A stretch of 64,000 nucleotides of DNA, taken from NCBI GenBank assembly GCA_001870995.2, contig MLAV02000019.1, positions 62,001-126,000 on the forward strand. Direction: 5' to 3'. This document shows positions 18,268-26,648 of this stretch, in pieces. The first letter of the stretch is position 1. The number at the start of each line of letters is the position of its first letter. The position numbers and the translations under genes were made by a program. A model generated the notes under the pieces. That model was not told the DNA's origin. It was given only the letters and a program-made list of their open reading frames with translations, and did not search any database. Origin of the DNA: Chitinophaga sp. CB10. Its GTDB lineage: Bacteria > Bacteroidota > Bacteroidia > Chitinophagales > Chitinophagaceae.

Positions 18268-19224
18268 ATGACCACATCTCTTAAACGCGACCGCTATACT
18301 CCCTATATCACTTTCTCCCGCAAGGAGTGGGCAGAAAGAAGCAACGATGCTAAACTGCAGCTGGCTGATTACGACCTGGAACAATTGCATGGTATGAATG
18401 AGCCGCTGACCCAGGAGGAGATCACCCAGGTGTACCTCCCGTTGGCGCACCTGCTCAATTTATTTGTAAGCGCCTCACAAAGCTTACACCAGGCTACCAA
18501 TAATTTCCTCGGTAGCCAGCAGCACAAGGTTCCCTATATCATCGGCATCGCGGGGAGTGTGGCCGTAGGCAAAAGCACCACAGCAAGGGTATTGCAAAGG
18601 TTGTTGCAGGCATGGCCTGAACATCCGCGGGTCGACCTCGTTACCACGGACGGATTCCTTTATCCCAACAAAATCCTGGAACAAAACAACCTGATGAACC
18701 GGAAAGGCTTTCCGGAAAGTTATGATATCAAGCGGCTCATCCACTTCCTGGCGGATGTAAAATCCGGCAAGGAGCGGGTGGCAGCGCCGCTGTACTCCCA
18801 TCTGGAATACGACGTACTGCCGGGACAGTTACAGTGGATAGAACAGCCGGATATTGTAATCGTGGAAGGAGTGAACGTGTTACAGGTACGCCCCCGCCAA
18901 CAGCAAAAAGATCCTGCCGTTTTCGTATCCGATTTCTTTGATTTCTCTATTTATGTAGATGCTGCTGAAAAAGATATCCGTAAATGGTATATCGCCCGCT
19001 TTGAGTCCCTGCGGCAGACAGCATTCCAGAATCCGGACTCATTCTTTCACCGGTATGCAAGCTTGTCCGACGGCGCTACAGTGGAACTGGCCACCCAGAT
19101 ATGGGAGGATATCAACAAACCCAACCTGGAGCAGAACATTGCACCTACGCGCTACCGTGCAGGGCTGATACTGGAGAAAGGCAGCAACCATTTTGTTCAA
19201 TCCATCAAACTCAGGAAAACCTGA
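18268..19224 (+). CDS. coaA: Pantothenate kinase, type I
   Basis: A 318-residue kinase catalysing the first step of coenzyme A synthesis. It has the P-loop GIAGSVAVGKSTTARVLQ, the following VDLVTTDGFLYPN and the RKGFPESYD segment, all hallmarks of the bacterial CoaA (PanK-I) family. These enzymes are normally feedback-inhibited by CoA. Length is as expected. It sits between the aldehyde dehydrogenase and the MBL hydrolase with spacings of 10 and 5 bp, so the three genes form one transcript. Confidence 0.95.
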   Translation: MTTSLKRDRYTPYITFSRKEWAERSNDAKLQLADYDLEQLHGMNEPLTQEEITQVYLPLAHLLNLFVSASQSLHQATNNFLGSQQHKVPYIIGIAGSVAVGKSTTARVLQRLLQAWPEHPRVDLVTTDGFLYPNKILEQNNLMNRKGFPESYDIKRLIHFLADVKSGKERVAAPLYSHLEYDVLPGQLQWIEQPDIVIVEGVNVLQVRPRQQQKDPAVFVSDFFDFSIYVDAAEKDIRKWYIARFESLRQTAFQNPDSFFHRYASLSDGATVELATQIWEDINKPNLEQNIAPTRYRAGLILEKGSNHFVQSIKLRKT

Positions 19225-19229
19225 TTCAC

Positions 19230-19988
19230 ATGCAATTACTATTCTTAAGAAATGCCACGTTCCTGTTGGAATGGGACAACAAGAAAATCCTTGTAGACCC
19301 TATGCTGGGGCCTAAAGGATGTATGGACCCGATTCCCAACACGGCCAACCCTGTTCGTAACCCCACCGCCGATATCACCCTGAGTGACATCGCGCTGCAA
19401 ACCATGCTGCAGGACCTGGATGCAGTGATCGTCACCCATACCCACCGGGACCATTGGGATGCCGCCGCACAGGAAATGATCCCCAAAGGCACTACCATTA
19501 TCTGCCAGCCGGAAGACCAGGAGAAGATCGCCGCGGCAGGCTTTACCAACGTATTGCCGGTAGCAGACAGTATGAAATGGGAACACTTCACTATTTACCG
19601 TACCGGCGGCCAGCATGGCACCGGCGAAATCGGGAAGCTGATGGCGCCTGTTTCCGGTTTTGTTATTGCAGACGGCAAACAGCGTTTATACATAGCCGGC
19701 GACACCATTTGGTGCCAGGAAGTAAAAGAGGCGCTGGATACTTACAAACCGGATCATACTGTAGTTAACTCCGGCGCAGCGAGGTTTCTGCAAGGCGATC
19801 CTATCACCATGACCGCCAGCGATGTGCTGGAAGTGATAAATCACCCTGCTAAAACCAATGTGATTGCGGTTCATATGGAAGCGATCAATCATTGTCCGCT
19901 GACCCGGGAAGACCTTGCAGTGGCGGTAGCAGTAGCCGGGAAGGAGTGTAATATTCCTGATCCCGGCGATTGGATAATACTTAATTAA
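19230..19988 (+). CDS. Metallo-beta-lactamase-fold hydrolase (UlaG/YtnP-like)
   Basis: A 252-residue MBL-fold protein. The start at MQLLFLRNATFLLEWDNKKI begins the first beta-hairpin; 43 upstream codons overlap coaA and are rejected. The metal-binding HxHxDH motif appears as THTHRDHWD, with later ligands plausible in GGQHGTGEIG, AGDTIW and AVHMEAINH. Related proteins (COG2220) act on lactones or phosphodiesters; the substrate here is unknown. It is the last gene of the coaA run. Confidence 0.85.
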   Translation: MQLLFLRNATFLLEWDNKKILVDPMLGPKGCMDPIPNTANPVRNPTADITLSDIALQTMLQDLDAVIVTHTHRDHWDAAAQEMIPKGTTIICQPEDQEKIAAAGFTNVLPVADSMKWEHFTIYRTGGQHGTGEIGKLMAPVSGFVIADGKQRLYIAGDTIWCQEVKEALDTYKPDHTVVNSGAARFLQGDPITMTASDVLEVINHPAKTNVIAVHMEAINHCPLTREDLAVAVAVAGKECNIPDPGDWIILN

Positions 19989-20071
19989 ATACGGCGGGAG
20001 GTGGTTTGTAATCTCACTGGCTCCGGCAATTAATTATTAATTGATCGATTACAGCTGGAGGGCTGGATGAC

Positions 20072-20310
20072 GGAAGGCTGGCAAAACAGCTGGTTCCAGC
20101 TTCAGGATAACACTTAACCGGTTACACTTAGTATGTCCGTGGCCGGGAGGCTGGCATCATGGCTACTTCCAGCCACCCGATAATAGTGTGCGTGGTTGGA
20201 AGGCTGGCAACAAAGATGGTTCCAGCCTCCGGATAACATTTAACTGGTTGCACTTTGAGAGTTAGTTGTCGAGGACTGGCAACACACCTGGTTCCGGCCA
20301 CCAACTCCAA
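20072..20310. repeat. Four imperfect hairpin-forming repeats in an intergenic region
   Basis: Within the roughly 340 bp between the MBL gene and the DUF6607 gene there are four related units beginning near 20072, 20145, 20198 and 20270. Each starts with a GGAAGGCTGGC-like arm, has a short variable loop, and returns with GGTTCCAGCC-like sequence, so each could fold into a hairpin. Units 1 and 3 also share a GGATAACA(C/T)TTAAC(C/T)GGTT tail. Spacing is about 72 bp, with unit 2 shorter. No transposase lies nearby. The rest of the interval shows no gene. Confidence 0.75.
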
Positions 20311-20328
20311 CACCAATTGGGAGCGCTC

Positions 20329-21276
20329 TTACAGCTTTCCCAATTGGTGGTTTTCCGGAACAAACTGTTGTAACACCCCGCTGATCGCTGTTTCCAGTGC
20401 TGCGCCGCTGACTTCCTTCGTTCTGGATTTAGCTTCAAGGTCCATCATCACTTTATAGAAAGGTTGGTCATTCACTTTCTTTTTCAGTTCAATGACATTC
20501 CCTGCTGCGTACAGTTTTTCCCATTGCGCGCGAACCACAGCCCAAAAGGCTTTATTTTGCTCCCAAAACTCTTTGGCCTGCAGGCACTTGCTTTCGTCGA
20601 TACGCTTGTAAGTATTCACCCCCTTCTCTCCAACGATAAAGACTTCTTTACCGTTTTCACGCCTGATTTTTTTGTTATCCTGGAGGTGCAGGGAGCCAAA
20701 GCTCGTCACTTCATGACGGTTGGTGCGTTGCAGAACGTTGTAATCGCTTCGGGTAGTGTACTCCCTCCGTGGCAGCGGGGCATCGGCTGTGCTTTCCCAG
20801 TAATGGCGGCCATCCGCATGTATCCAGGTTGCAGATCCTTCGTAACGTGGTTCGTCATCCACGCCGTAAACCTTTTGGGTCCATTGTCCTTTTACAGCTG
20901 CTGCCGGCAGAATTTTCTTTTCCCAGCGATCGTTTTTGTCGTAAGCCAGCAGTTGCTGATTCTGGTACATCCAATCTTCCGTCCAATGCTTGATCACTTC
21001 TCCTCCCGCAACCAGCAAGTGTTGAAGAATAATACGATCGCCTTTTTCATCTGCGACGGTTACGTATTCTACCGCATCGGTGATTTTATGGTAGCCCTTA
21101 GGCTTGTAGGAAGTATCACCCGGAAAGGTTTCCGTGTATTCAAACGTTACTTCCATGCAGCCGCACATATTCTTAATGGCTGCTTTATCTTCTTTCAGTT
21201 TGCCGGCATCTTTCTGCGCAAAGAGCGCAAGCGGGCATATTATGCTTGCCAGCGCAAGCGTTGAAATTTTGTCCAT
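20329..21276 (-). CDS. DUF6607 family exported protein of the haem locus
   Basis: A 315-residue protein with a signal peptide (LALASIICPLALFAQ). The conserved-looking core contains KNMCGCMEVTFEYTETF, HWTEDWMYQNQQLLAYDKND and WIHADGRHYWESTADAPLPRREY, which I recognise as the DUF6607 family. Such genes commonly follow haem-uptake genes in Bacteroidota, but no biochemical role is known to me. Two cysteines (CGC) near the mature N-terminus and the repeated His/Trp residues are suggestive of a ligand or metal site, which is inference. It is the third gene of the leftward receptor-HmuY-DUF6607 group. Confidence 0.75.
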   Translation of the reverse strand: MDKISTLALASIICPLALFAQKDAGKLKEDKAAIKNMCGCMEVTFEYTETFPGDTSYKPKGYHKITDAVEYVTVADEKGDRIILQHLLVAGGEVIKHWTEDWMYQNQQLLAYDKNDRWEKKILPAAAVKGQWTQKVYGVDDEPRYEGSATWIHADGRHYWESTADAPLPRREYTTRSDYNVLQRTNRHEVTSFGSLHLQDNKKIRRENGKEVFIVGEKGVNTYKRIDESKCLQAKEFWEQNKAFWAVVRAQWEKLYAAGNVIELKKKVNDQPFYKVMMDLEAKSRTKEVSGAALETAISGVLQQFVPENHQLGKL

Positions 21277-21610
21277 GTTATATGTAGCAGGTTAAATGGG
21301 AAAATAATCCGGTGATTTTATGATAAAGATTTAGACGTTTTGATTTTTGGGTTTGCAATAGACAGCGGTGATTTATGTACGGCTTGGATTTGACAGTTTG
21401 CTATGGTATAGTGGTAATCACCATTTGAATTCGAAAGTCCGTCATAGAATAGTGCTACTGACGATTTCAAGTTCTAAACTACGGCATAGCGCTATTGGCG
21501 GTAAGAACTTGAAATCTGGTTATTTAAAAGCAATACTTCCATTTTATTACGGCATCTAAGCGAAATACTTACCGCATGAATCAAACCTCGCTGTCCTCTA
21601 ACAAACCACC
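21277..21610. repeat. Intergenic region with short imperfect direct and inverted repeats
   Basis: No gene was found here. Two roughly 35-bp direct copies begin at 21403 (ATGGTATAGTGG...) and 21444 (ATAGAATAGTGC...), 41 bp apart. A weaker third follows at 21486. A perfect 13-bp inverted repeat joins 21463-21475 (GATTTCAAGTTCT) to 21504-21516, and ATAGCGCTAT at 21486-21495 is a palindrome in its loop. The region separates the DUF6607 gene from the HmuY gene and could control expression of the former. Confidence 0.6.
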
Positions 21611-22201
21611 TCAGAACTTAGCGGTACCATTGGTCTGAAGGACATACTGAAACTTATACATCCTTGAAACCGCCGTCAAATCAGGATTCGCAGGAGCGTC
21701 TTTATAGTAACTCAGGATTTCCAGCTTCGCGTATTTACCACCAGGCGTTTTAAGAATCAATATTTTACCCGGAACGGTTGAAATAATATGCGTGGTAGCA
21801 TTATAACTATACCATCCTTTAAAGGTCAGGCTACCCGTGGAGTCACTGACATAGCCGGACGCCGGCGCTTCCGTCAGACTGCTGAACACACCATTCACTA
21901 CTTGTCCGGTCGCTTTACCCGGGCCGCTTACACCGCCATTGATGATAATAGACGTAGCCTTAAATCCGATATCCCATTTTGACGATGCGGAGTCGGAGTT
22001 GGGAATCACTTTATTTTCAGCCAGACTATAAAGGGTATAATTACCTCTGTTAGCAGTATCAGCCTGCAGATTGGTAACCGTGACAGTTTTCAGTTCCACA
22101 GTTGGCTCAGTGGTATTGTTATCATCATTTTTGCTACAGCTTGCCGCAAGCATTAGTAATGCAACGGCAGAAAAACCCGTTAGGTTGTTGAGAAGTTTCA
22201 T
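21611..22201 (-). CDS. HmuY family haem-binding lipoprotein
   Basis: A 196-residue lipoprotein; the signal peptide ends in a lipobox (LAAS followed by Cys22). The mature protein shows the HmuY pattern: TVTVTNLQADTANRGNYTLYSL, then WDIGFKATSIIINGGVSGPG and FKGWYSYN. HmuY of Porphyromonas gingivalis captures haem at the cell surface and hands it to the TonB-dependent receptor HmuR. The gene follows a TonB receptor gene by 92 bp on the same strand, supporting this pairing. The haem-ligating residues cannot be placed with certainty. Confidence 0.85.
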   Translation of the reverse strand: MKLLNNLTGFSAVALLMLAASCSKNDDNNTTEPTVELKTVTVTNLQADTANRGNYTLYSLAENKVIPNSDSASSKWDIGFKATSIIINGGVSGPGKATGQVVNGVFSSLTEAPASGYVSDSTGSLTFKGWYSYNATTHIISTVPGKILILKTPGGKYAKLEILSYYKDAPANPDLTAVSRMYKFQYVLQTNGTAKF

Positions 22202-22293
22202 AGAGTGTTTTTGCGTTTATTTGTATGTTGATATTAAAAGTTCCGTAGTGCATTTCCATACTGAAGGCAACAGCAGCGGAGCAAATTCTCCTA

Positions 22294-24369
22294 TTATTTA
22301 GCGTGTGCAAATGAATAGGTTACGGCTGCCGTAAAAACCCTGCCTGGTAGCGTGGGGATATGTGCGGCATCCGTATAGTTAAAGAGGTTATCAGCTGTCA
22401 CCTGCAATCGAATCCGATTGTCCAGGAAGCGCTTAGCCACCGCGAAATTGACGGTTGCATAGCCAGCCGCAAATTCACTTTTCCGGTCCGGCACATTATT
22501 CCCGTTTTCGTCTACAAATCCATACTTACTCCGATAAATTACCCGCAGGTTAGCATCCAGCCCCCATAATGCGTTCGTGTACCTGATTTTTAAATTAGCG
22601 GCATGATGGGAGCGGTTGAACAGCCCGAAATATTCACGGCGCGTCAACACACGCGTTTGGTGTGTATCCTCATCGACGGTAAATACTTCATCACGCTTTA
22701 CCTTTTTGAGCAGTTCATCATCAATAGCCATCAGGTATTGATATCCGCCCGCCACCTGCCAATTTTTTTGTATGGCTTGATTTATTTCCACCTCAGCGCC
22801 ATAGGTAGTAATACGGTTTACGTTTACATAACTATAAACACTGAAGTCATTTGTTTTTTGTGCGATCGCCCTGGTATCTATAAGATTGCTCACCTTGTTC
22901 AGGAAGAAATTCACATTTGCCTGACCTTTCTTCCATGGCGTGGATTGCAGCCCGGCATTATAAGACCAGGAGCTTTCCGCATTCAGCGTGGATAGCTTAT
23001 CCAGGTCATAACCTATATTTTTGATCTCTCCTGCTGCCTGCATCTGCCGGATAACATCAGCTGCCAGCCTTGTCCCTACCACACTATAACCTACGGCAGC
23101 ATTATTAAAGTGCAGATACAGCTGTCTGAAATCCGGAGCACGGTATCCCCTTCCCACTGAACCCAGGACTTTCAGATAATCATTGATCTTATAGGACACC
23201 GAGGCTTTGGGGCTTACCTGGCCGGGATACTGATTGTGCGTATCAAACCTCGCTCCGACCAATATGCTCCAGGCCTCCCCGGGATGCCAGTTTTCCTGTA
23301 CAAAGACATACCCGCTGTTAAACGCCATTTTTTCATCGTAGCGCGTTGCTTCCAGCGACTCGCGTATGTATCCAACACCGGCAGTCAGGGTATTGGTCTT
23401 ATTCATCATCCAGTCAAACTGGTATTCCGGCTTGAGATAATACTGCGTAAAGAACGATGCATCATACAGCTGCTTATCATCCTGGTATTCCATCTTTTCA
23501 TCCGTGGCATACCTGGAGTAATAGAGTCGCAGCTGATGCGTCCATGCTTCCACGGGCTTATATCTCAGGACGAGCGCAGCGTTTGCATCTGATTCTTTAG
23601 TATTGTCCAACACGCGTTTACCTCCATTATCAAAATAGGCGGCTGCGCGCTGGTCAAAATACCTACCAGACAGGATGCTTTGCCACTTTCCATTCCAATT
23701 GTGTTCCCAGCGCGTTTGCCCTGTAACAGCATGGTAGGGAAATACGCTTGGAGTAGTAGCATCCCCTATGCTGTAACCCTTTGTGCTAAAGTAGTTTCCG
23801 TTCACAGAAAAGGAACCTTCTTCATAGGTCGCTTGCGTACCCGCATCCAGCTGCCAGGTGTTATTGCTACCGTATCTGACAGTGGCATTTGTTCGCCCTC
23901 GCGTGGCTTTATTACTGGTAATAATGTTAATCACCCCCGCCAGGGCATCACTACCATATAAGGAAGAAACCGGCCCTTTGATTATCTCTATCCTTTCAAT
24001 ATTACTAACCACTATCCTTGACAAGTCCAGCGTTCCGGCTGTTCTGCCTATTAACGGTTCCCCGTCGAGCAGGATTAATGTGTATTCCGCCTCCAGTCCC
24101 TGCATTTGCACTCCTGTACCATGATTGCTGGTAATAAACAAACCGGTTTGCTCAGCCAGCACCTGGTCCAGATGCATGGCGCCCATGCTTCGAATCTGTT
24201 CCTTATTTATAACAGTGACGGCTATTGGTACTTTTTGACGGAGCTGCTCATTGCGGGTAGCGGTTACCACCACTTCCTGCAATATTTTATTATCAGCTAC
24301 AGTATCTGTTTGGGCAAATAGGATCCAGGGCCACCACAGGCAGCCTAGCAGGACGATATATTTCAGCAT
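22294..24369 (-). CDS. TonB-dependent receptor, probable haem receptor (HmuR-like)
   Basis: A 691-residue outer-membrane receptor. After a signal peptide (YIVLLGCLWWPWILFAQ) comes a TonB-box-like segment and plug domain (VVVTATRNEQLRQKVPIAVT, GVQMQGLEAEYTLILLDGEP, IERIEIIKGPVSSLYGSDAL), then a 22-strand-type barrel. GRGYRAPDFRQLYLHFNN is the counterpart of the FRAP region of haem receptors. It ends with a typical ATVNFAVAKRF and RVFTAAVTYSF. Length is normal. The downstream HmuY-like lipoprotein gene makes haem the most likely substrate; vitamin B12 or siderophore import are alternatives. Confidence 0.88.
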   Translation of the reverse strand: MLKYIVLLGCLWWPWILFAQTDTVADNKILQEVVVTATRNEQLRQKVPIAVTVINKEQIRSMGAMHLDQVLAEQTGLFITSNHGTGVQMQGLEAEYTLILLDGEPLIGRTAGTLDLSRIVVSNIERIEIIKGPVSSLYGSDALAGVINIITSNKATRGRTNATVRYGSNNTWQLDAGTQATYEEGSFSVNGNYFSTKGYSIGDATTPSVFPYHAVTGQTRWEHNWNGKWQSILSGRYFDQRAAAYFDNGGKRVLDNTKESDANAALVLRYKPVEAWTHQLRLYYSRYATDEKMEYQDDKQLYDASFFTQYYLKPEYQFDWMMNKTNTLTAGVGYIRESLEATRYDEKMAFNSGYVFVQENWHPGEAWSILVGARFDTHNQYPGQVSPKASVSYKINDYLKVLGSVGRGYRAPDFRQLYLHFNNAAVGYSVVGTRLAADVIRQMQAAGEIKNIGYDLDKLSTLNAESSWSYNAGLQSTPWKKGQANVNFFLNKVSNLIDTRAIAQKTNDFSVYSYVNVNRITTYGAEVEINQAIQKNWQVAGGYQYLMAIDDELLKKVKRDEVFTVDEDTHQTRVLTRREYFGLFNRSHHAANLKIRYTNALWGLDANLRVIYRSKYGFVDENGNNVPDRKSEFAAGYATVNFAVAKRFLDNRIRLQVTADNLFNYTDAAHIPTLPGRVFTAAVTYSFAHAK

Positions 24370-24392
24370 TTCTGAGTATGAATTGTACCGCG

Positions 24393-24412
24393 AAAGTAGA
24401 GCCCTCTACTTT
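24393..24412. promoter_or_regulatory. Perfect palindrome upstream of the haem receptor gene
   Basis: AAAGTAGAG and CTCTACTTT form a perfect 9-bp inverted repeat around a CC centre, 24 bp before the receptor start. The right arm read leftward gives TACTTTCG, one base from a -7 box. This arrangement fits an operator overlapping a promoter. It lacks a U-tract, so it is a poor terminator for tssD. Confidence 0.4.
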
Positions 24413-24481
24413 ATTTGATTTTTCAAAGCGGGAAATTCATTTACGCAAAACGGAAATACAATCATTGCAAAAAAGCGCTTA

Positions 24482-24868
24482 TTATACCCATTCGTTAATA
24501 TGGCTGGCATTACCCATACTCATCTCCCTTGCGGAAATAGTAAAGGTGATCGTCATAGGATGCTCATCTGCATAATGGAATATTTCTTCGAATTTAACAA
24601 GGTACCCTTCCTTGAACTCCAGGCATTTAAGTTTGGCATCCGTATCTCTTTTATAGAACGTGACGGTACCATCTTTACGCTCGAAGTTATTCACCATCCA
24701 TTCAAACAAGTCCGTTTTACCGGTTGACTCAACGGTCAGGGTAATTCTCCCACCCCTTGTTATAGCAGAAGGCCGGCCGGTGGCATCGGTTTCCTGGCTT
24801 AGCGCATAAGCGACCCTTTGTACATTGTAATTTTCTCCATTAATTGTTAATACTGATTTAAAAGACAT
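24482..24868 (-). CDS. tssD: TssD (Hcp), type VI secretion tube protein
   Basis: A 128-residue protein of the Bacteroidota Hcp/TssD family: SFKSVLTINGENYNVQRVAY at the start, GRPSAITRGGRITLTVES, and FKEGYLVKFEEIFHYADEHP. Hcp rings stack into the inner tube ejected by the contracting sheath. Length matches T6SSiii TssD proteins, which are shorter than proteobacterial Hcp. It is the last gene of the leftward tssG-N-K-O-D set and is followed by the haem locus. No effector domain is fused. Confidence 0.88.
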   Translation of the reverse strand: MSFKSVLTINGENYNVQRVAYALSQETDATGRPSAITRGGRITLTVESTGKTDLFEWMVNNFERKDGTVTFYKRDTDAKLKCLEFKEGYLVKFEEIFHYADEHPMTITFTISAREMSMGNASHINEWV

Positions 24869-24905
24869 GGTTAAGGAGTTTAAAGGTTAACAAACAAGTA
24901 ATTTA

Positions 24906-25424
24906 TTATTGAGCCCGACTATTTACCAACAGCATCCTGCAGTTATCGAGATCTCTCGTCCTTGACTCGAGCTGCTGTAGCAATGTCGCATTCTCTGCTT
25001 TTAAGGTGAGCATGATCTGTTGGGACTGACTGCTTTCCCTGAGTTGCTGCTTGCATTGTTGTAATTGCAAACAGCATTGAATGATATCATCATAAAATAT
25101 AAAGTTAGGATTCGAAGCAGGCGCCATAGTACGCATACCTGCCAGTGTGGCCGCAATTACCTGGTCCGTATAAACGGCATTATTGCCAGGCTCATTCACT
25201 GCCATGAGTTCCTTTTTAACGGATGACAACCTGGACATGAAGGAATCCCTCAACTGCTGTTGCGACTCCTGATATAGCAATTCATCCCTGAGTATCCTGT
25301 TTTCCAGTACGGGCGCCTCATAATGAAAAAATATACCTGTAAAAAGCAACACGACTGAAATTACATACAGCAACAGGAATAGTAAAAGCGACTTTTTACG
25401 TTCCGAACGATTTAATGGCTTCAT
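24906..25424 (-). CDS. tssO: TssO-like inner-membrane protein of T6SSiii
   Basis: A 172-residue protein with a cytoplasmic basic N-terminus (NRSERKKS), one transmembrane helix (LLLFLLLYVISVVLLFTGIFF) and a long periplasmic coiled-coil-like region (QESQQQLRDSFMSRLSSVKK; LTLKAENATLLQQLESRTRD). This architecture is that of TssO, one of the membrane-complex proteins that replace TssJ/L/M in the Bacteroidota T6SS. It lies between tssK and tssD. The assignment rests on architecture and position more than on motif identity. Confidence 0.7.
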   Translation of the reverse strand: MKPLNRSERKKSLLLFLLLYVISVVLLFTGIFFHYEAPVLENRILRDELLYQESQQQLRDSFMSRLSSVKKELMAVNEPGNNAVYTDQVIAATLAGMRTMAPASNPNFIFYDDIIQCCLQLQQCKQQLRESSQSQQIMLTLKAENATLLQQLESRTRDLDNCRMLLVNSRAQ

Positions 25425-25470
25425 ATGACGCGCGATGATAAATTAATCTCTTTATGATTGCAACAGGCGG

Positions 25471-26631
25471 CTATTCGGAGAATGACCACCTGGATTTCTT
25501 CGATTGCTTTTCGTAAACGATACCAGCGCTTCTTTCTTCCTTAACAAAAATATTGGCATCCGGGCGTTTCCCTATATATTCCAACTGACTGATGGTCTGT
25601 ATGATCTTATGCACCAGCTCCACAAATGTGAGGAGTGGCTTCAGCGCTGCCATCATATCACTATGCCGGTACTTTGCCAGCGTGGCAGCGGCAAAAGTCT
25701 GCTCTATTTCCCCTGGCGAAACATCTGACCACTCAGAAAAATATTGAATAAGCTCTTCCTTCATGTGCCCGGCCCGCTGATCAATAGCTGCACACCATGC
25801 AGCGGCCAACCGGTACAGGCTCACGTACCATTCGAAAGGATGGATAGTATCCAATATATTAGCTTGCCACCCGTTATATTGGACAAGTATAGCGGACAAA
25901 TGTTCCGCTATATAAAGCATCGCCAGCCCCAGCTCCTGTGATTGTTGACGGGAATATACCTTCTGGATAATAAGCTTACAACAGGAATGGATATAACCCA
26001 ACTGCATGGTCGTATGAAGGGCTGTTTCCAGCAGTTGCGAATAAGCTCCCAGGCGTACGCATGGAGGAATGTAACTCACATCCTGCCTCCAGATACCTTG
26101 CTGAAGTACAAGCCTTGCCAATGGTACTTCCCACAAGGAACTCCTATTCTCCTCGTCCGGCAACCTGTCGGAAACTGTTAATGCTACTTCCTCCATCACA
26201 TAATCCGTTTTATATGGCAGCGCTGCTGTATTCACCTGGCCAGCAGGCAACCGGTGATAAGGATGCACCTGGAGCATTACATATCTTTCTCCCTCCTCAA
26301 TGGGAAGTTGGCAGACAAGTTCCAGGCCCGGCCGTAGCTCCTCGTTTTCCACACGAACGGGTACTATTATCAGCGCTCCACCGGCGGTAATCGCCCGGCA
26401 GGCCTGAACAACGATGGTATAGGAAGCACCTGCTGCCGGGATCACTGCCATGTGGAAATCCGTCCCATGGCCAGCATCCGGCAAAAGGCCATACAGTCTG
26501 CCTGGGTTAACAGCGCGAAACAACTGGTACCCACGGGATATGAGGCTGTTTTCCAGATCAATAAAGTGACGGCTATTTATTTTCATACCATCCAGCCAGT
26601 TGACCAGGGGAAGATAAGTAGGCATATCCAT
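25471..26631 (-). CDS. tssK: TssK-like T6SS baseplate-membrane adaptor
   Basis: A 386-residue protein beginning MDMPTYLPLVNWLDGMKINSRHFIDLENSL, matching the TssK pattern in which the N-terminus reads Pro-x-x-x-x-W-x-x-G-x-x-hydrophobic-x-x-x-His-F. TssK connects the baseplate wedge (TssE/F/G) to the membrane complex. The start at 26631 avoids overlap with tssN; an open frame 11 codons longer exists. The C-terminal half is helical. Shorter than proteobacterial TssK (about 445 residues), as expected for T6SSiii. Confidence 0.75.
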   Translation of the reverse strand: MDMPTYLPLVNWLDGMKINSRHFIDLENSLISRGYQLFRAVNPGRLYGLLPDAGHGTDFHMAVIPAAGASYTIVVQACRAITAGGALIIVPVRVENEELRPGLELVCQLPIEEGERYVMLQVHPYHRLPAGQVNTAALPYKTDYVMEEVALTVSDRLPDEENRSSLWEVPLARLVLQQGIWRQDVSYIPPCVRLGAYSQLLETALHTTMQLGYIHSCCKLIIQKVYSRQQSQELGLAMLYIAEHLSAILVQYNGWQANILDTIHPFEWYVSLYRLAAAWCAAIDQRAGHMKEELIQYFSEWSDVSPGEIEQTFAAATLAKYRHSDMMAALKPLLTFVELVHKIIQTISQLEYIGKRPDANIFVKEERSAGIVYEKQSKKSRWSFSE

Positions 26632-26648
26632 AGTGTTTAAATTAGCTT

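Noticed and set aside
20072..20310. A CRISPR array
   Set aside because: Only four diverged units of unequal spacing, with no constant direct repeat or cas gene.
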